Assembly: GCA_000827325.1 (NCBI GenBank) | Contig: KN832873.1 | Span: 1,440,245-1,504,244, forward strand | DNA: 64,000 nt | Direction: 5' to 3' | From: Oidiodendron maius Zn | Taxonomy: Eukaryota; Ascomycota; Leotiomycetes; Myxotrichaceae | Shown here: in pieces, positions 23,061-33,908 of the stretch | How the letters are laid out: the number at the start of each line of letters is the position of its first letter | Position numbering within the stretch: the stretch's first letter is position 1 | The notes under the pieces: generated by a model | The model's database searches: none | What the model was told of the DNA's origin: nothing | Seen by the model: the letters and a program-made list of their open reading frames with translations, nothing else | Translations under genes and position numbers: made by a program

Positions 23061-23751
23061 ACAGTTACTGGAGACAAATATCTGTACCGCTTCTCATCAT
23101 TCACTCTGCCTGAGATTTGCGTCCCGTCCTTGATATATCTGCAGGATTTACCGACTCAAATGGTTCCAAAGAAAGCGCCTACACCAGTCTCATGCACTAG
23201 AACATGTTCTATAATATGTGGCTCCGTACGGCAATGGAAGAGAAATACTTCAAGGAAGACCTAACGATGGCTATGCTGCAAGAAAATGTCGAGCCATTTT
23301 ATGCAATCATCAGGTCCTCGCAAGGCCCAATGGCGGTTCGTCATTTCCAAGTTATCCACTTGACTCAAAGTGTATGGCATCATACAATTCAACTTACGTG
23401 AGCTGGATAGCTATACTCTAGACAGATGGGCGCTAAGAGAAGACAGGAGAAGGGAGCCAAATACTTCGTAAACGCTCATTGCGTAATGGCCCCGCCGTCT
23501 ATAGACGTTGTAGAGAACTCATTCTGTCAGGCTTTGGACGACGAGGAAATATGTGGCAAAGAGAGGTATATACTACTATAGAGTAAAAATAATAAATAAT
23601 TTGAACAACACTTTTGATTGTCACAATATATGAAGTCAATTTAGTCATGGGACTGAATGCTGAGTCACGTGCAAATCTTATCGTTATCGAATTGAATTTT
23701 GGCACTTATCCGCAACTTTTTCAATCATCATCCATTGCGCGGCATATCACA
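23061..23751. other. Intergenic upstream of nucleolar-type protein
   Basis: About 0.7 kb. The upstream frame that leads into the next gene from 23614 adds residues without family character, so I take the ATG at 23752 as the start. No other gene is seen. Confidence 0.55.
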
Positions 23752-25682
23752 ATGGAACAATCAGCAAACTTCATTCCTTTGGGCGCCGTCAAGGGAAGAC
23801 TTCCCTTTGACCAGCCCGAGACACCTGAAAAGCCGCCAAAAGTTATCGGGACAACGAAAGGTGATTCTAAGGCGTTTGGATTGGAATGAGTCCAGTAGGT
23901 ACTAATCAGTGCAACAGAGGAGCGCAAGCGAATTGCTCGTGAAATACGCCTTGCAGCTCGAAAGGAGAAGAAGAAGATCAAGTCTGATGCGAAGAAGCAA
24001 AGAAAGCAAAATGCTATTATGCATAGGCGTATGGTTAGTCTTAGTTGCTCACACCCAAATACATTATACTCTCATTTATGTTAATCGCTCCATTGCAGAC
24101 TCGAAATAACGAGAAATATTCTAAAAATAAGGACCGGAACCAGCAGCGAGCGATCGATCTCGAACGACACAAGATTCGACTCGAGGCAGTGAAACAGGCT
24201 GAGCGCCTGGCAGCCAAATACGATCCGAGTGGGAAAACCTTCAACGTTGGAGAAGTAACAGTACTCGAAGACGGCAGGGTGAGATCAAAGGAAAGAATGC
24301 GAATTGCTGAGGAGCAGAAGGTCCAGAGGGAGAAAGAGAAGAAGGCTGCCAAGGAGGCTAAGCAGGCTGCTCTTGAGTTGAAGGAGGCCAAAAAGGCCGC
24401 AAAAGCAAGTGGTCAGGATCCGGCTATAGCACTGAAAGGCATCGGTCCTGAACACCTAGCTCAAATACAGGGTGTGAAACATATCAGCAATACGCAAAAG
24501 AGAAAGCAGGCGTTGTATGCGCCGAAACCAGTACCTCCAAAACCGGTCCTTCCTGAGCGGATTTCTCTTCCTGAAGGGGAAGAGAATATGATTGCTCTAT
24601 GGAATATTACAGACGAAGATATTTTAAAGAGGCTTGCTAATGTCAAGAGAAAGAAAGGTCAAGAGAGGGCCGCCTTTAAAACCCAGCAGCGGAAGGAGAA
24701 GATATTTAGAAGGGCGATGAAGACCAAAAAGAAGCAGGCTATTAACCGAGGGGAAGACTTTGATCCGGAACAGGCTGCAAAGGAGATTCTAGAAGAGCAG
24801 AAAATGAGACAGTCCAACAGGTCCAAGTCCAAGGTGACGTCCGGCGATGAATCTGACTGGGACTCTGATTCTGATTCTGATTCTGATTCTGATTCTGATT
24901 CTGATTCCAGCTCCAACTCGGACACGAGTTCGGACTCTGGCAGTGATGCAGACTCTGAAGTTTCTGAAGTCAAAGCTCAGTCCCAGAAAACGACAAAGTC
25001 AAAGAAGAGACAAACCTCAGACGTCACAAACAGAGACGAGGTGACTACGGAAGAGCCAAAGGCTAAGAGGATGAAGAAATCTAAAGACTCCTCGTCTGCA
25101 GATGACAAAGCAGACCAGACCAGCGTGGCTGCTGGAACTGACGGGTCTTCCAAAAGCAAGAAGCAAAGTAAATCTACACCAGCTCCTTCTTCTGGCCTCC
25201 ATCCCACTCCAGAAGCCGTTAAGAAAATTGTCCAGAAAGAGAAAGTAAGGGTGAAGAATGCTAAGAAGCGCGAGGAGAAGATAGCGAAGATCTTTGAGGA
25301 AGCAGAGAAGACTCAGAGCAAACCAAAGAAGCGCAAGCGATCTAAGGGGCAAGAAGAAAACGACCGTACTGAGGATGCTAAGCCAGAGAAATCCCGCAAG
25401 AAGAAGGTCAAAGTTGAAGAGCCAGTAGCGACCCCGAATGAACCCACAAATGGCGCCGAACAATGGAATCCAGATGCGCTGACAGGCGATGAGGTGCGCA
25501 AAGCGAAGTTTCTCCGACTTTTAGGCGCTGGCAAATCTGATGAGACAAGGTTGTCGTCAAAACACAAGTCACAGATAAACAGCGCTTCGATATCGAAAAT
25601 TCAGAGTGAACTAGAGAGACAGTATGAAGCCGGGATGAAATTAAAGCATGGAGGAAGTAAAAGGAGAGGCATTGGAGCTTGA
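23752..25682 (+). CDS. Lysine-rich nucleolar-type protein, function unknown
   Basis: Exons 23752-23860, 23918-24033 and 24099-25682 give 602 residues. I do not recognise a named domain. The N-terminal third is basic and helical (ARKEKKKIKSDAKKQRKQN, then KYSKNKDRNQQRAIDLERHK). A central part has LPEGEENMIALWNITDEDI. An acidic Asp-Ser repeat follows near residue 295, then alternating KKRK/acidic clusters. The C-terminus has a short conserved-looking block (AEQWNPDALTGDEVRKAKFL, then FLRLLGAGK). The mix of basic and phosphorylatable acidic tracts is like nucleolar ribosome-biogenesis factors. That role is inference from composition, not from homology. Confidence 0.8.
24861..24906. repeat. Hexamer (gattct)n microsatellite coding (Asp-Ser)n
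   Basis: About seven to eight units of gattct lie in frame in the nucleolar-type gene and encode an alternating Asp-Ser tract. Such tracts are frequent casein-kinase 2 targets, and the length is likely to vary between strains. Confidence 0.9.
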
Positions 25683-25975
25683 GGAGGACGCAAAAAGTTT
25701 TTTGCACATGATCAGGTTGATGATTCCCTATTGCAGCAATATAGCAAGCAAGGTGACGCCCAAACAAAATATATCCGCACCAACTCCCTGAGCATTCCAT
25801 GTTCCCTGTGGTTTTTGTTATACTACACTCCCACTACCATAGTAGATCTCCCCTCCCTTATATGCTTAAGCTCCTCTCGTGTACCGAGAGACTGGTATCG
25901 GCCGTAATCACTGTATCCCAAAGAGGCACAACCCTCGTTCCCCTCGCTCACTCTCTTCCCGCAGCATTGCTATGC

Positions 25976-26301
25976 TCACCGGAAAAAGATTCGGCTCAGC
26001 AGTTCGAATATCAGTCCGCCAAAGACCACGAATCCCAATAAGCCTAGTCGTTACCTCTTAGCATCCCTCCTGCGCGAAGAGGGATAGGTTGGAACACATA
26101 CCGAGATACAATGGTGAGATGGGGCTCTTGAAATCCTGCTTCTTCTTGATCTCGCTCTGTGGCTTCCCCATCTTCGCCGTGAGGCCCTTGGCGAACTTCT
26201 GGTTTCTCTTGCGCTGCTCCGGGGTTTGCACCTGCAATCATTCAAGTTATTTTTTGGTCTTGTGCCCCCATTCCCCAGCGCCGGGCTGTGCGACGTACCA
26301 T
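25976..26301 (-). CDS. ysy6: RAMP4/Ysy6-family ER translocon-associated protein
   Basis: Three exons (26301-26299, 26231-26102, 26043-25976) give 66 residues, the usual family length. RAMP4/SERP1/Ysy6 is a tail-anchored ER protein bound to the Sec61 translocon and ribosome that stabilises membrane proteins under stress. The cytosolic part is VQTPEQRKRNQKFAKGL then TAKMGKPQSEIKKKQ and FKSPISPLYL. The single membrane helix is GLLGFVVFGGLIFELLSRIFF. The first coding exon is only the ATG: the intron begins directly after it (gtacgt), and reading through reaches a stop. The second intron is 58 bp with a split Gly codon. The start codon is 302 bp from the divergent gene at 26604. Confidence 0.92.
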
Positions 26302-26603
26302 TGTGAAATGCTGAAATTGTGTTGTTTTTTGCGGAGATGTAGGAAATATTCTTTGCGACTTGCGATGTGTTTTCTAGAAAGTGTGACTCGGCCCTGAGAG
26401 GTGGATGTGGCGATGCTGTTCTTATAAGGACAGTGGTGAAATGTGTCCGATACGTTGCTGTGGTTTGGGGACAGATGCCCGGAAACTGGGGTTGATAGCG
26501 GCTGGACGCGGCCGCCGGGGATTCTTGTTTTGAACTAGCTTAACCACTGACTCGAAAACAGCAACATTTCGCAGCACAAGAAGCCAGATATATATTCGAC
26601 ATA
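26302..26603. promoter_or_regulatory. Shared divergent promoter region, RAMP4 / small membrane protein
   Basis: 302 bp between two outward-facing start codons. Co-regulation is possible from the layout only; no operator is identified by eye. Confidence 0.45.
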
Positions 26604-27040
26604 ATGAACAGAATACAGAATCCACGCATAGTTGGGCCCGTGACTCAGCCACGAAGAAAATCTCTCGCGCAATCCAGATGGAACTCTACGCAGCCCCCAG
26701 CACCAGGGCCACATCCAGTCTCTCCTCATGTACGTGGGTATACTTTGAACACACTTAGAGCACATCTAACGCCTACAGATCGGCTTCTACAAGACATTCG
26801 CGCGACCTGTAGCAAAGGTTCTTCTCATGGCCACATTAACGTATCAATTAGCGTATTGGGCGTGGGTAAGACTTGAGAAGGACGAGATCAAGGCCAAGCG
26901 ACGAGGTATTTGACACCCAGACTGCGAAAACCCTTGAAGAAGCTGGGCTGATTTTCAGCCTAATAGCGGAAATCCATGGCCTGGAGGAACAGCTGAAGGA
27001 GTTAACGAAGGGGAAAGGCGGGAACGATGCTACGCCGTGA
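26604..27040 (+). CDS. Small single-pass membrane protein, probably mitochondrial, function unknown
   Basis: Exons 26604-26729, 26779-26905 and 26967-27040 give 108 residues; introns are 49 and 61 bp. The N-terminus (MNRIQNPRIVGPVTQPRRKS then LAQSRWNST) is rich in Arg/Gln and lacks acidic residues, as in a mitochondrial presequence. A proline stretch precedes one hydrophobic helix (VAKVLLMATLTYQLAYWAWV). A charged short coiled-coil-like tail follows, with EIHGLEEQLKELTK. The acceptor at 26966 is the one that keeps the conserved-looking KRRAEIHGLEEQ in frame. I do not recognise a named family. A mitochondrial inner-membrane location is inference. Confidence 0.75.
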
Positions 27041-27513
27041 ATGATGGGATTCACACCTGAAGACGGGATAGGAAGTGGCTCAAAACCGGCCGGTGGAAAT
27101 CCGCAGCCCGTCGAAAAATCCCGGCTTTATGAGTCTGCCGGAAATATAATTGAAATGAGAGCTATGCCAGCAGCTCGATCCAGTTCTGCTTGGAGCTAGA
27201 AGGGATGGCTGCTCTGAGGAAATTTCCATCACGTCCTGCTAGCCAATGTTACGGATAGCCTGGGCGAGCAAGAACAGTGTACATTTGCGAACGTATGTAC
27301 GATTAGGAGAGCCGTGTACGGCAGTTGCTTGATACAGTTATATACCCAATTCTTCATCCGCGAATGCGGATGCCCCAGAATAAGAAAGGTGTCGAGTGTC
27401 CACGTTGCTATCATCGAATGCCCAAAATTCTTCTATGTGCCACATCATTATCCTCACTTTTCTATACATATCTATCTATCCCATCTCCACTTCTTCGACA
27501 GAAAACTATTATA
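27041..27513. other. Intergenic between convergent genes
   Basis: 473 bp between the 3' ends of the small membrane protein gene and the siderophore transporter gene. It presumably contains both 3' UTRs. No gene is seen. Confidence 0.6.
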
Positions 27514-29564
27514 TTAGGCAACTCGACCTTTAACCTTCCTCAGCTCCTTGACCTTGAAATCTTTCCATGCCAAAATACATGCGAAGCAAGGGACCAAGAA
27601 GCATGCGGACGCGATCGTGAGATACCACTGTGTATCAGCGTAGGCGTAGATGACGGCGTCTCTCTCTGGGCTGCCCAGTGGATACGTTAGTTGTGTTGCC
27701 AGGCTTCCGTACAGCGCAGCATTCAAAGTGGCATTCCCAGGCAACGCTCGATCCAGGGCTGCAGGGAACTTGTTCGTGTATATAGCTCCCGATACAGCCT
27801 GGCCGATGGCGCCACCTACAGAAGTGAACAGACCGATTAAAGCAAGCATGCTGGCCACGTCTGCGTGGGGAGCAGCGGCCATGACAGCCATATCTTCGCC
27901 GATCACCATTGAGCCGCCTCCGAAAGCGATGAAGATCTGGCACATGATGACGTAGCCGACACCCTGCGATGGTTGCCGGAAGTGGATCATGAGAGACACA
28001 CCGAGGAAGTTGAGACACATCATGGCGAAGATGAGGTATTTGAAGCGACCTATGACGCGGATGGCGATTGCGAGAGGAATGCCCCAGAAACATGACCCAA
28101 TGCTGTAGATGTTATACACATATCCAGCATTGGTGATGGAGAGATTGTGAACGGCTTGCAAGTAGCTGAGAAAGGTGGAATCCCATAGGCTAGGCATGTC
28201 AGTTTAGGCACCGAGTGGAAGGGTTAAAATTTAACTCACTAGAAACTCGTGAAGAATAATGCCGACAGAGAGCAAGCCCCGATGACAGTTCGATCTGCCA
28301 ACAAAGCAAAGGGAATGAAGGACTTCTTGGCTAGGAATTTTTCATACAGCCCGAAAGCAATTAGGCAGATCCCTCCGACGACGAAGAAAGATATGACCAG
28401 TCCAGAATGCCAGCCCTTCGCCTGGTATGAGGCAAGGGAGAAGGGGAGCAGGATGAGGGCAAAGCCTGCGGAAATGAGTATGAGACCGATGACTATGACC
28501 TGGTAAGCATAATGGCGATTCGAAATTCGCGGGCAACTTTACTGTCGAATTCCCAGAAGTAGAAATTAACGCTTTCTAAAAACGTCCTGCCACTCTTCTG
28601 TCTAACCAGAAGACCATCCCTGATGGCCTTTCTTTGGTTTCTCCACAGGATAATCATGATTGGCAGAGCGATGAAAGGAGTGATGATAGCAAATGTGCCA
28701 AACCCCCATGGCCAGCCACTAGTTCTAAGGAAAGATTGAGCTGCTCGAGGTCCAATGAAGGTCGTAGCAATGTATGGTGTATTTGAGAATGCGAACACTA
28801 AAGCTCTATTCTTCAAGCTGGAGGTGTCGGCCATGAAAACATCGAGCACATAGGCCATTCCGTTGAATCCAACCCAGTAAAAGACCTATATGGCAATCAG
28901 ACACGTCTTTCAAAGAGAAGCGGGTGCATACCTGCGCAGCGGCATACGTTGTGACGTTACGGGTTGCGGCCATCATAACCAGACCTATGATTGACAGGAC
29001 GATTAGCAACCAGGGGTCTAAGATCTCTAGGGGGAAAATGTCCGTACCTAAGGTAGCGAAACCCGTCATAATCGCAAAGCCCTCAGCTCGGCCGATTAGA
29101 TCAACGAATTTGGCAGTTGGAAGCTTGATGACGCCGCCAATGATGCTAGATAGGATGCTGGTTGTGCTAGTAAGTGGGAGCAAAGAAAATGTCGATGTCA
29201 CATAAGGACTCAGGTTGCCTTGGATCTGCTCTTCCATGGAGACTACGAAGAAGACGAGAAAGACGCTGAGGCCGCGTTAGTTGTCGCAATCCGCAGAGAC
29301 CACAGGGGCTTTCCAGGTCACCCACAAGCCATACGCAACAATCAACTCATTCCTCGTCCACGTGAGCGTTATCGCCTCGGCCTTCTTTACGCCCTGCTGG
29401 GCATTCTCACTGGGGACTTCTAGAGAAACACCATCGTCATCCGTTAGATTTTGCGACGGCTGCTTCTCGGTGGGTGGGATGCCAAGGTCGTTGGACTCGG
29501 CCGTGGGGGGCACAGCGATATCATGTGCCAGAGCATTGTTCTTGCGGCTGTTGAAGAACTTCAT
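27514..29564 (-). CDS. Siderophore-iron transporter (MFS, SIT/Mir family)
   Basis: Five exons (29564-29327/26, 29265-28932, 28885-28543, 28492-28240, 28189-27514; first exon ends at 29326) give 614 residues. Introns are 60, 46, 50, 50 and all keep frame. SIT transporters import Fe(III)-siderophore complexes by proton symport and have about 14 membrane helices. Seen here: a polar N-terminus of about 70 residues; VFLVFFVVSMEEQIQGNLSPYVTSTFSL in helix 1 and its loop, of which EEQIQGNLSPYVTSTF matches the family; GRAEGFAIMTGFAT; FYWVGFNGMAYVLDVF; the mid-protein FWEFDIIGLILISAGFALIL; and SLMIHFRQPSQGVGYVIMCQ. The donor of intron 1 is gtgggt, a less common but accepted form. Two SreA-type sites lie 144 and 251 bp upstream, which fits iron repression. 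The particular siderophore cannot be told from sequence. Confidence 0.9.
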
Positions 29565-29707
29565 GGCTGCAGGGTGAGATGAAAAAAGAGCAGTGCAGCA
29601 GGGAAAGGCAAGAATCAGCAAAAGGATGGAAAGGGAAAAAAGGAAAAACACATAAATATATCCGGCTTGTATGGTATTGTTGTCCCACGCAGACCTACTG
29701 GGTTAAG

Positions 29708-29716
29708 ATCTGATAA
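29708..29716 (+). promoter_or_regulatory. SreA/Sre1-type GATA site (ATCTGATAA), proximal
   Basis: The 9-mer equals the fungal iron-GATA consensus ATCWGATAA exactly. It lies 144 bp upstream of the transporter start. SreA-type factors repress siderophore uptake and synthesis genes when iron is ample; binding here is inferred. Confidence 0.75.
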
Positions 29717-29814
29717 AATTTCCCCCCTTGGCGGATCCTTCCCGGTAATGGTGTAGTGCCATGGAGCTATGCTGGATGAAGACGAGCTAATCAATCAGAT
29801 TACGTGACAAAATC

Positions 29815-29823
29815 TTATCAGAT
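29815..29823 (-). promoter_or_regulatory. SreA/Sre1-type GATA site (ATCTGATAA), distal
   Basis: Reads ATCTGATAA on the minus strand, 251 bp upstream of the transporter start and 98 bp from the proximal copy, in the opposite orientation. Both copies also share the flanking G (gatctgataa). Confidence 0.75.
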
Positions 29824-30094
29824 CAATCTAATCCGATGGGCCGCGTGTCGCCGATATTCGGAAGGTGTTCTATATGTTCCAAGAATTTCTTCCATGCAGG
29901 GTCCGGCACGGGTATATACATAGTACATTGCACCGGCCGAGCCTGGTGTTCTGAAACAGAACGTGCATGGCGGAACGGATTACATGCGGCTGTTACTTGC
30001 ATGAGGAGTATTATTGTCATTGTTGTTTTTATGTGTCCCAAAGGTATCATTCAATCATCATTATATATCGCGGACAGGCGGCGCTGTGGACGCC

Positions 30095-31732
30095 TCATTT
30101 CTTCCTGCCAAGCGCCGTGTTCCAACGATCAAATTTCCAGCCCGCAATCACGTCTCTCGGCTCTCCCTTCAGCGAGTCGGGCCCAATCTCTACACTCTCG
30201 CCCATCAACCAATCCCTCGAAGTCGCAATGGTGGCCCGACTCACGCCGAGCGTCTGGGCCATGAATATACACACCGCTGAAGACGTCGCGCGCGCCTCGA
30301 CCTCGAGAGCAAGCATGTGATTGGAAAGCATCTGCGTCTCGTTTTCGAGTTCCACTCGCTCCGACGGGGAGAGGGCTCCCAGTAGGCGACTGACGAGGAT
30401 GACGCATGACAGGTACGTCCCGAACGTTTTGCAGCCGCGATCATACTCCGGCGACCCGGGCAGGATTTCTGGTGCCAAGCTGAGCAGGAGCTCGTAGCTA
30501 TTGTGCCATTTCAGCAGATCCACTCGCAGGTCATGGATGCGGCACGCGAGCTCGTTGACCGCAATCCGGTCCGGTTCCTCGCTCTCCACGATCTCTGCTA
30601 CGTCGTGGAACAGCCCGGGAATATTGCTCTTAAGAATCATGAGCTCCACCACGATGCCGCTCCGGTCCGAAATCAAAGCATCTTCCTTGATTACCGAGCG
30701 AAACACTCCTTTCCAAGCGTCGGTTTCGAGAAAGCAGTGCTCGTTGTTGAGCAGCGCCTCAGTCATCTAGTCAAGTTAGAAACTGATTGCCCAACCATGC
30801 AACATGATCAACGTACTATTGGACCTGTGTGTGCCATGAACAAAGCCTTCTCAAATTCTGAATTGTAACTCTTTGGGCCTCTGAGTTGGATCAAGCGTGC
30901 GGCGCCTGCTGCATGCCGAATCCAGGCCGTCTCTCCGAAAGGGTCGAGCAACTGCAACTTTATTAGCCGAGAATCTCACAAGCTCGTTGTAACATACCTC
31001 GTAAAGGGCCAGTATTTCCGTTGCACAAAGCACTTCAGCTTTGAAGCGTTCGGAGGGGCTGTCTAGTGCTTTCTGCAAACTATCCAATGCCTTCACATAC
31101 GATGATATTGCTTGAGCCTCGAGGTACCGCGTTGGAGATATTATTTGACGTGCCCGTGCAATAACACAATCCGCAGCGTCGCTCAGACACGGCATCTGAC
31201 CATATATGCTTGGTAAAAATGACAAGTATGACCACTGTTTATTCGCCCGCAGCTGCAATATGATTTGTTGTGCGTTTTTCGACAGAGCAGCCCGCGCTGC
31301 TCGATTTACGTGCAGGGTAGTGACGGTTGATAAGTCGAGGATATCGAAATCCGATTTCAAGCTCGCCAGCTCATAGTCCTTCGCAGGCGGGCTGGTAGGA
31401 ATAGGCTCACCCAGGGTAAATCGGGTGAGCCATTGCTGCCGCTCCGTAATCTTCTTCGCATTCATCAAACGTGCTATCTCTGCCTGGGGATCCAGTTCCT
31501 GCACAGAATCACGTCTCCCCCCGTTGGTATTATTGCCCTCATCGATGATGAAGACGGGATACTGTCGAAGGTTATGCTTGCCATAATTCCCGTCACGCCG
31601 TCTTGCCGCTGAGGCCTTTTTCATGGCCTGTTTGCGGATCAGGGCTCGCACAGCCAGGTCTTGCGGCACCTTCGGAGCGGCTATGGTAGAATTAACAAAC
31701 TGGAACTCGGTGATGGTTGGCTCTTCAGCCAT
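30095..31732 (-). CDS. Fungal transcription-factor-like protein without zinc cluster (Fungal_trans_2 type)
   Basis: Exons 31732-30998, 30951-30817 and 30766-30095 give 513 residues with in-frame joins over introns of 46 and 50 bp. The N-terminus has EFQFVNSTIAAPKVPQD, then RALIRKQAMKKASAARRRDG, a basic segment found in many fungal regulator-like proteins that have lost or never had a Zn2Cys6 finger. I find no cluster of six cysteines. The middle and C-terminal helices (FGETAWIRHAAGAARLIQLR, MTEALLNNEHCFLE, DWLMGESVEIGP) fit the fungal-specific transcription factor domain of the Pro1/UPC2-like group (Pfam Fungal_trans_2). It lies directly upstream of the siderophore transporter on the same strand, so a regulatory link is possible but unproven. 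Confidence 0.85.
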
Positions 31733-33307
31733 GGTTGCGGATTTGGGAGCCAGCTTGTGGAGTTAGAAGAGGGGATCAAAGTGGTACGATATAGACACGG
31801 CCCGAGGTGGTTGCGTGACAAGCGAATGATGACGATATACAAGAGAAGTGAATAGAGCGGCAATTAAATATGATGCGGATTTGTAACGACAAGTAGAGTG
31901 AAAGGACAATTCCACCGAGGCATGGTAGTATGAGGCGAGAAGGGAGTCGACCTACCTGGCCAACATATACTTCTCGAAGCAGCGACGTTCTGGACAACGG
32001 TATTATTAGAGCTTTCCCGGAACGTCGCATCTAAGCCTCGCGGAAAGACATAATATGACCCTAACACCGCGATGCGCCTGATTGGCTGTCTTGCAATGTT
32101 GGGAATGGGCACGCCAGAGCCTTGCGGGAAGCACATTGGCATTGGCTAGCGGCTTGCACCAAGTAGAGCGGTGCGAGTTGCTTGCTGATGGCTGACAAGA
32201 GCATGACTCGGTATCTCCCCGACTTTGGATGGTCTCCCGGCCTGGGGGAAAACGCGATCCGAGCGAAGAGCCGAGGTTTCTATGCCTATTTGGGATGCTG
32301 GTGCCCTGGTCTCGCTTAAGCAATGGTTATAAGCTGTCCAGTTAGTCAGCAGAAAGCTGCTCCGCCTCAATCACGTCCTCAGAGCCATCACGAACGCGGT
32401 GAAAAGATCCTCTGGTATCGGATTCGAGTTAATCCTATTCGCGAATAGGCACCTCACTTCCTGATGACCGCGAATTATGCTTATTTATCCCAGCGCGGCC
32501 TCGATCCTAGCCTACTTGGGATGGTGAGGAGTCCACGCGGGACGCCAGTGCAGTGTGCCGTCATGAGGCTGAAGCCCCGGCCGCTTTTCCCAGGTGTTAA
32601 TCTACCTGTCCACTGATCGCGGGATCAGATTATGCTGCTGTTGTCTCGGGGACCTAGCCCGGACCGGTAATGGGTTCGCCCTTTGTTTCATCTAAGCCCC
32701 AAAGTGTTACGAGTCTCGACGCACTCTGCAGTGACGATGGAAAGGAGAAATTGGGTATGGAATCTCCGCGATCTCCGTCAATAGGAGAAACGTGGGGTAG
32801 AGGGATACTTACTTCCGTATTCCACGTGAGATAACTCTACATAAGTCCGGCACGAAACAGATCTTCTCTGGGAACTCACTAACACAAGTGGGGTCCATTG
32901 GCTCATCCCGCCGATATCATGTTGCAGCACTATTCCGCCAGATAAACAGAGGGGTCATCGGCGCAACGTTTCGGGTAAACGAATTATCGAAGTCGCCGCT
33001 TGGATTCTGTGCCATGCAATTCCTTGCGAGAAAGAGTGATCTAATAAGATACTACTCTCTTTCGCACGGAAATATATTTCTTCGTTTGACCAAGTTAGGT
33101 AAAATTCGACAATTTCGTACCCTTTTGCCTTGTTGCCACCAAGAGGTGTGGTCTTTGATGGTTCTCTCAAATTTCCATAGAGCGTTTTACACCTCTTCTC
33201 TCTATTTCAGATGCCAAGGTTCAGAATACGCCACCTGTGGGCCAGTAGCTTGCAAATTTAGCACATATTTTGACCAAACTTCTTACTCGGTTATTAAAAC
33301 CTACAAA
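31733..33307. other. Intergenic upstream of the regulator-like gene
   Basis: 1.6 kb. A plus-strand frame of 148 codons (32888-33334) shows no family character and overlaps the start of the carbonic-anhydrase relic in another frame. I see no supported gene; the region holds the promoter of the regulator-like gene. Confidence 0.55.
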
Positions 33308-33908
33308 ATGGCTACTATCTCAGAGCTCTTGTAGCGTAATCAGTGAGCCTTCTTTAAATCATACACTTTTGACAAGGAAGAGCTTAATTTTCAGAGTCGT
33401 TGCAATTACTACACATCAACCTATCCCCCGTTTTGCTGAACTTGCGGAGAAAGATGTGGAGCCGCCACATACTGTTCTCGGTTAGTCTGCTCCTAAAAGC
33501 AGGCTCACTAACCCAGAGCTGTAACAAAGTTCAGTGACCAGTGCTGATTCCCGATGCAAGCCTGAAAAGTTCCTGAATCTAACTTTCAATGGTATGTAAA
33601 ATCTCATGCCATAATCTTCCTCTCTCTGCCTTGCCCAGCTTCGGTCTCACAACCCTTGATATTGAGGGGATGTCTTTTGGTGCGATTTACTGAGTATGAT
33701 ACTACTACCCTGATTCCTAGCCTCTCCCCGCCCATTGATGAAAATCTATGCAAGAACTAATATTGTGCATGGTAGCCTGGTGCAGAGTGTCCGCGATGAT
33801 ATTGCCAAAGTAAAAGCCTCGCCGTTTATCCGGAGAGAGTTTGCAGACCGCTCGTTTGGATACGCTTATGACCTGGGGACGGGACGGCTTAGGCCAGTGA
33901 AATCTTAA
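33308..33908 (+). pseudogene. Decayed beta-carbonic anhydrase gene
   Basis: Fragments of one beta-carbonic anhydrase lie in order. MATISELL (33308) is cut by TAG where relatives have Gln, then RN continues. HQPIPRFAELAEKDVEPPHT (about 33419-33478) follows in another frame. Then an intron-like gttagt...ttcag (33481-33534) leads to VTSADSRCKPEKFLNLTFN. DIEGMSFGAI (about 33659-33690) corresponds to the family block DGMFFGAI. The end reads SVRDDIAKVKASPFIRREF then ADRSFGYAYDLGTGRLRPV. The zinc-ligand motif CxDxR reads SADSR, so the first Cys ligand is Ser, and the His/Cys ligand region is largely missing. The span is about 600 bp, and stops and shifts interrupt it, so no active enzyme is expected. 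Confidence 0.82.

Larger units (their letters stand above)
29565..30094. promoter_or_regulatory. Promoter region of the siderophore transporter
   Basis: 530 bp between the upstream regulator-like gene and the transporter start. It contains two perfect ATCTGATAA sites in inverted orientation (annotated separately) and a gattacgtgac bZIP-like element at about 29798-29808. No gene lies here. Confidence 0.65.

Noticed and set aside
24857-24910. Short direct repeats considered as a CRISPR-like array
   Set aside because: They are contiguous hexamers in a coding region without spacers, in a eukaryote.
24847-25044. Frame with an Ile-Leu run opposite or shifted from the Asp-Ser tract
   Set aside because: A shadow of the gattct repeat in another frame.
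32888-33334. Plus-strand frame of 148 codons between the regulator-like gene and the Dal5-type permease
   Set aside because: No domain or plausible protein composition, and it overlaps the start of the carbonic anhydrase relic in another frame.
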